Translations under genes and position numbers: made by a program
The notes under the pieces: generated by a model
What the model was told of the DNA's origin: nothing
What the model saw: the letters and a program-made list of their open reading frames with translations, nothing else
Databases searched by the model: none
Source: RGIG3009 sp964490085
GTDB taxonomy: Bacteria > Bacillota > Clostridia > Oscillospirales > Acutalibacteraceae
DNA: 5,949 bases
Assembly (NCBI GenBank): GCA_964490085.1
Contig: CAZBAO010000086.1
Coordinates: forward strand, 1 to 5,949
Reading direction: 5' to 3'
In this document: in pieces, positions 5,490 through 5,949 of the stretch
How positions within the stretch are numbered: position 1 is the first letter of the stretch
How the letters are laid out: each line of letters starts with the position of its first letter

Positions 5490-5949
5490 AGGCATCGATC
5501 GTGGAGATCGTTAAAGTGGTTTCTTCCAGAACGTCCAACAGTACGCGCACCGTATCCAACGCGGTAAAGATGGTCACGTTATTATCGGTCGCGTAGCGGC
5601 GGATCTCATAACCGTCACTTGCCTGACCCATCGAGCCGATATCGCGCGTGTTGATAACGTATGCGATATGACCCTGGCGGATCGCTTCCGGAATCTCATC
5701 ACTGCCGTCGCTGATCTTTTGCAGCACGTGGGTGCGGATGCCGTTTTCTTTGAGGAAATCGGCAGTACCCTGCGTAGCGGCAATATTAAAGCCGAGGTTA
5801 TAGAAACGGCGGATCAGCGGCAGTGCCTCTTGTTTGTCCTTATCGGCAATGGTGGCAAACACCGTACCGTAATTCTGCAGATGCATACCGGACGCCTGCA
5901 GTGCCTTGTAAAGCGCGCGGTTAAGCTTATCATCATAGCCGATCGCTTC
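5488..5949 (-). CDS. carB: carbamoyl-phosphate synthetase large subunit, C-terminal fragment
   Basis: Only the last 153 residues are in the window; the full protein is normally about 1,060-1,070 residues, so the start lies beyond position 5949. CarB makes carbamoyl phosphate from bicarbonate, ATP and ammonia delivered by CarA, feeding PyrB. The fragment opens with the end of the second synthetase half (EAIGYDDKLNRALYKALQAS). It continues with the methylglyoxal-synthase-like allosteric domain: GTVFATIADKDK (28-39), ATQGTADFLKENGI (58-71), LQKISDG (76-82), YVINTRD (97-103) and DGYEIRR (112-118). The ATxGT and INT segments correspond to the effector pocket, which in E. coli binds UMP, IMP and ornithine. 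Placement in the pyr cluster suggests the pyrimidine-linked copy, also called pyrAB. The reading frame stays open to the window edge. Confidence 0.95.
   Translation of the reverse strand, partial: EAIGYDDKLNRALYKALQASGMHLQNYGTVFATIADKDKQEALPLIRRFYNLGFNIAATQGTADFLKENGIRTHVLQKISDGSDEIPEAIRQGHIAYVINTRDIGSMGQASDGYEIRRYATDNNVTIFTALDTVRVLLDVLEETTLTISTIDA

Noticed and set aside
5488..5949. The 5488-5949 frame as a stand-alone methylglyoxal synthase
   Set aside because: The frame is open to the window edge and starts within the second synthetase half of CarB (EAIGYDDKLNRALYKAL), so it is the C-terminal allosteric domain of CarB.

Overview
The window looks like part of a Gram-positive, Clostridia-type (Bacillota) chromosome. 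The evidence is strong AAGGAG-type ribosome binding sites, a PyrK/PyrD class 1B dihydroorotate dehydrogenase pair, Clostridia-like PurC and PurE sequences, moderate GC, and tight gene packing. All supported genes lie on the minus strand, so transcription runs from high to low coordinates. I see no mobile element, CRISPR array, tRNA, rRNA or plus-strand gene.

Positions 5949 to 1409 hold the distal part of a de novo pyrimidine operon, in transcription order carB (3' end only), pyrK, pyrD, pyrF, pyrE, pyrB. Gaps are 9 nt or less, or the genes overlap (pyrK/pyrD by 13 nt, pyrD/pyrF by 8 nt, pyrE/pyrB by 4 nt), and several ribosome binding sites sit inside the preceding gene or on its stop codon. 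Together these genes supply part of carbamoyl-phosphate synthetase, aspartate transcarbamoylase, dihydroorotate dehydrogenase with its electron-transfer subunit, orotate phosphoribosyltransferase and OMP decarboxylase. carA and pyrC are not in the window. PyrB is unusual: it ends in a PyrI-like four-cysteine zinc module without the PyrI nucleotide-binding domain.

Positions 1408 to 1182 are a compact control region: a near-consensus promoter, a ZTP/ZMP (pfl-type) riboswitch aptamer, and an intrinsic terminator whose first arm overlaps the 3' conserved segment of the aptamer. This is the layout of a transcriptional ON switch responding to the purine intermediate ZMP (AICAR) or ZTP.

Positions 1181 to 1 hold the start of a purine operon: purE, then purC, which runs off the window edge. 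They catalyse consecutive steps just upstream of the riboswitch ligand. I see no separate terminator between pyrB and the purine promoter, so the riboswitch terminator may also stop or gate read-through from the pyrimidine operon.

Most of the window is well-known metabolism. The points worth a second look are the riboswitch-terminator unit, the PyrB zinc tail, the pyr-pur junction and the divergent PurC signatures.
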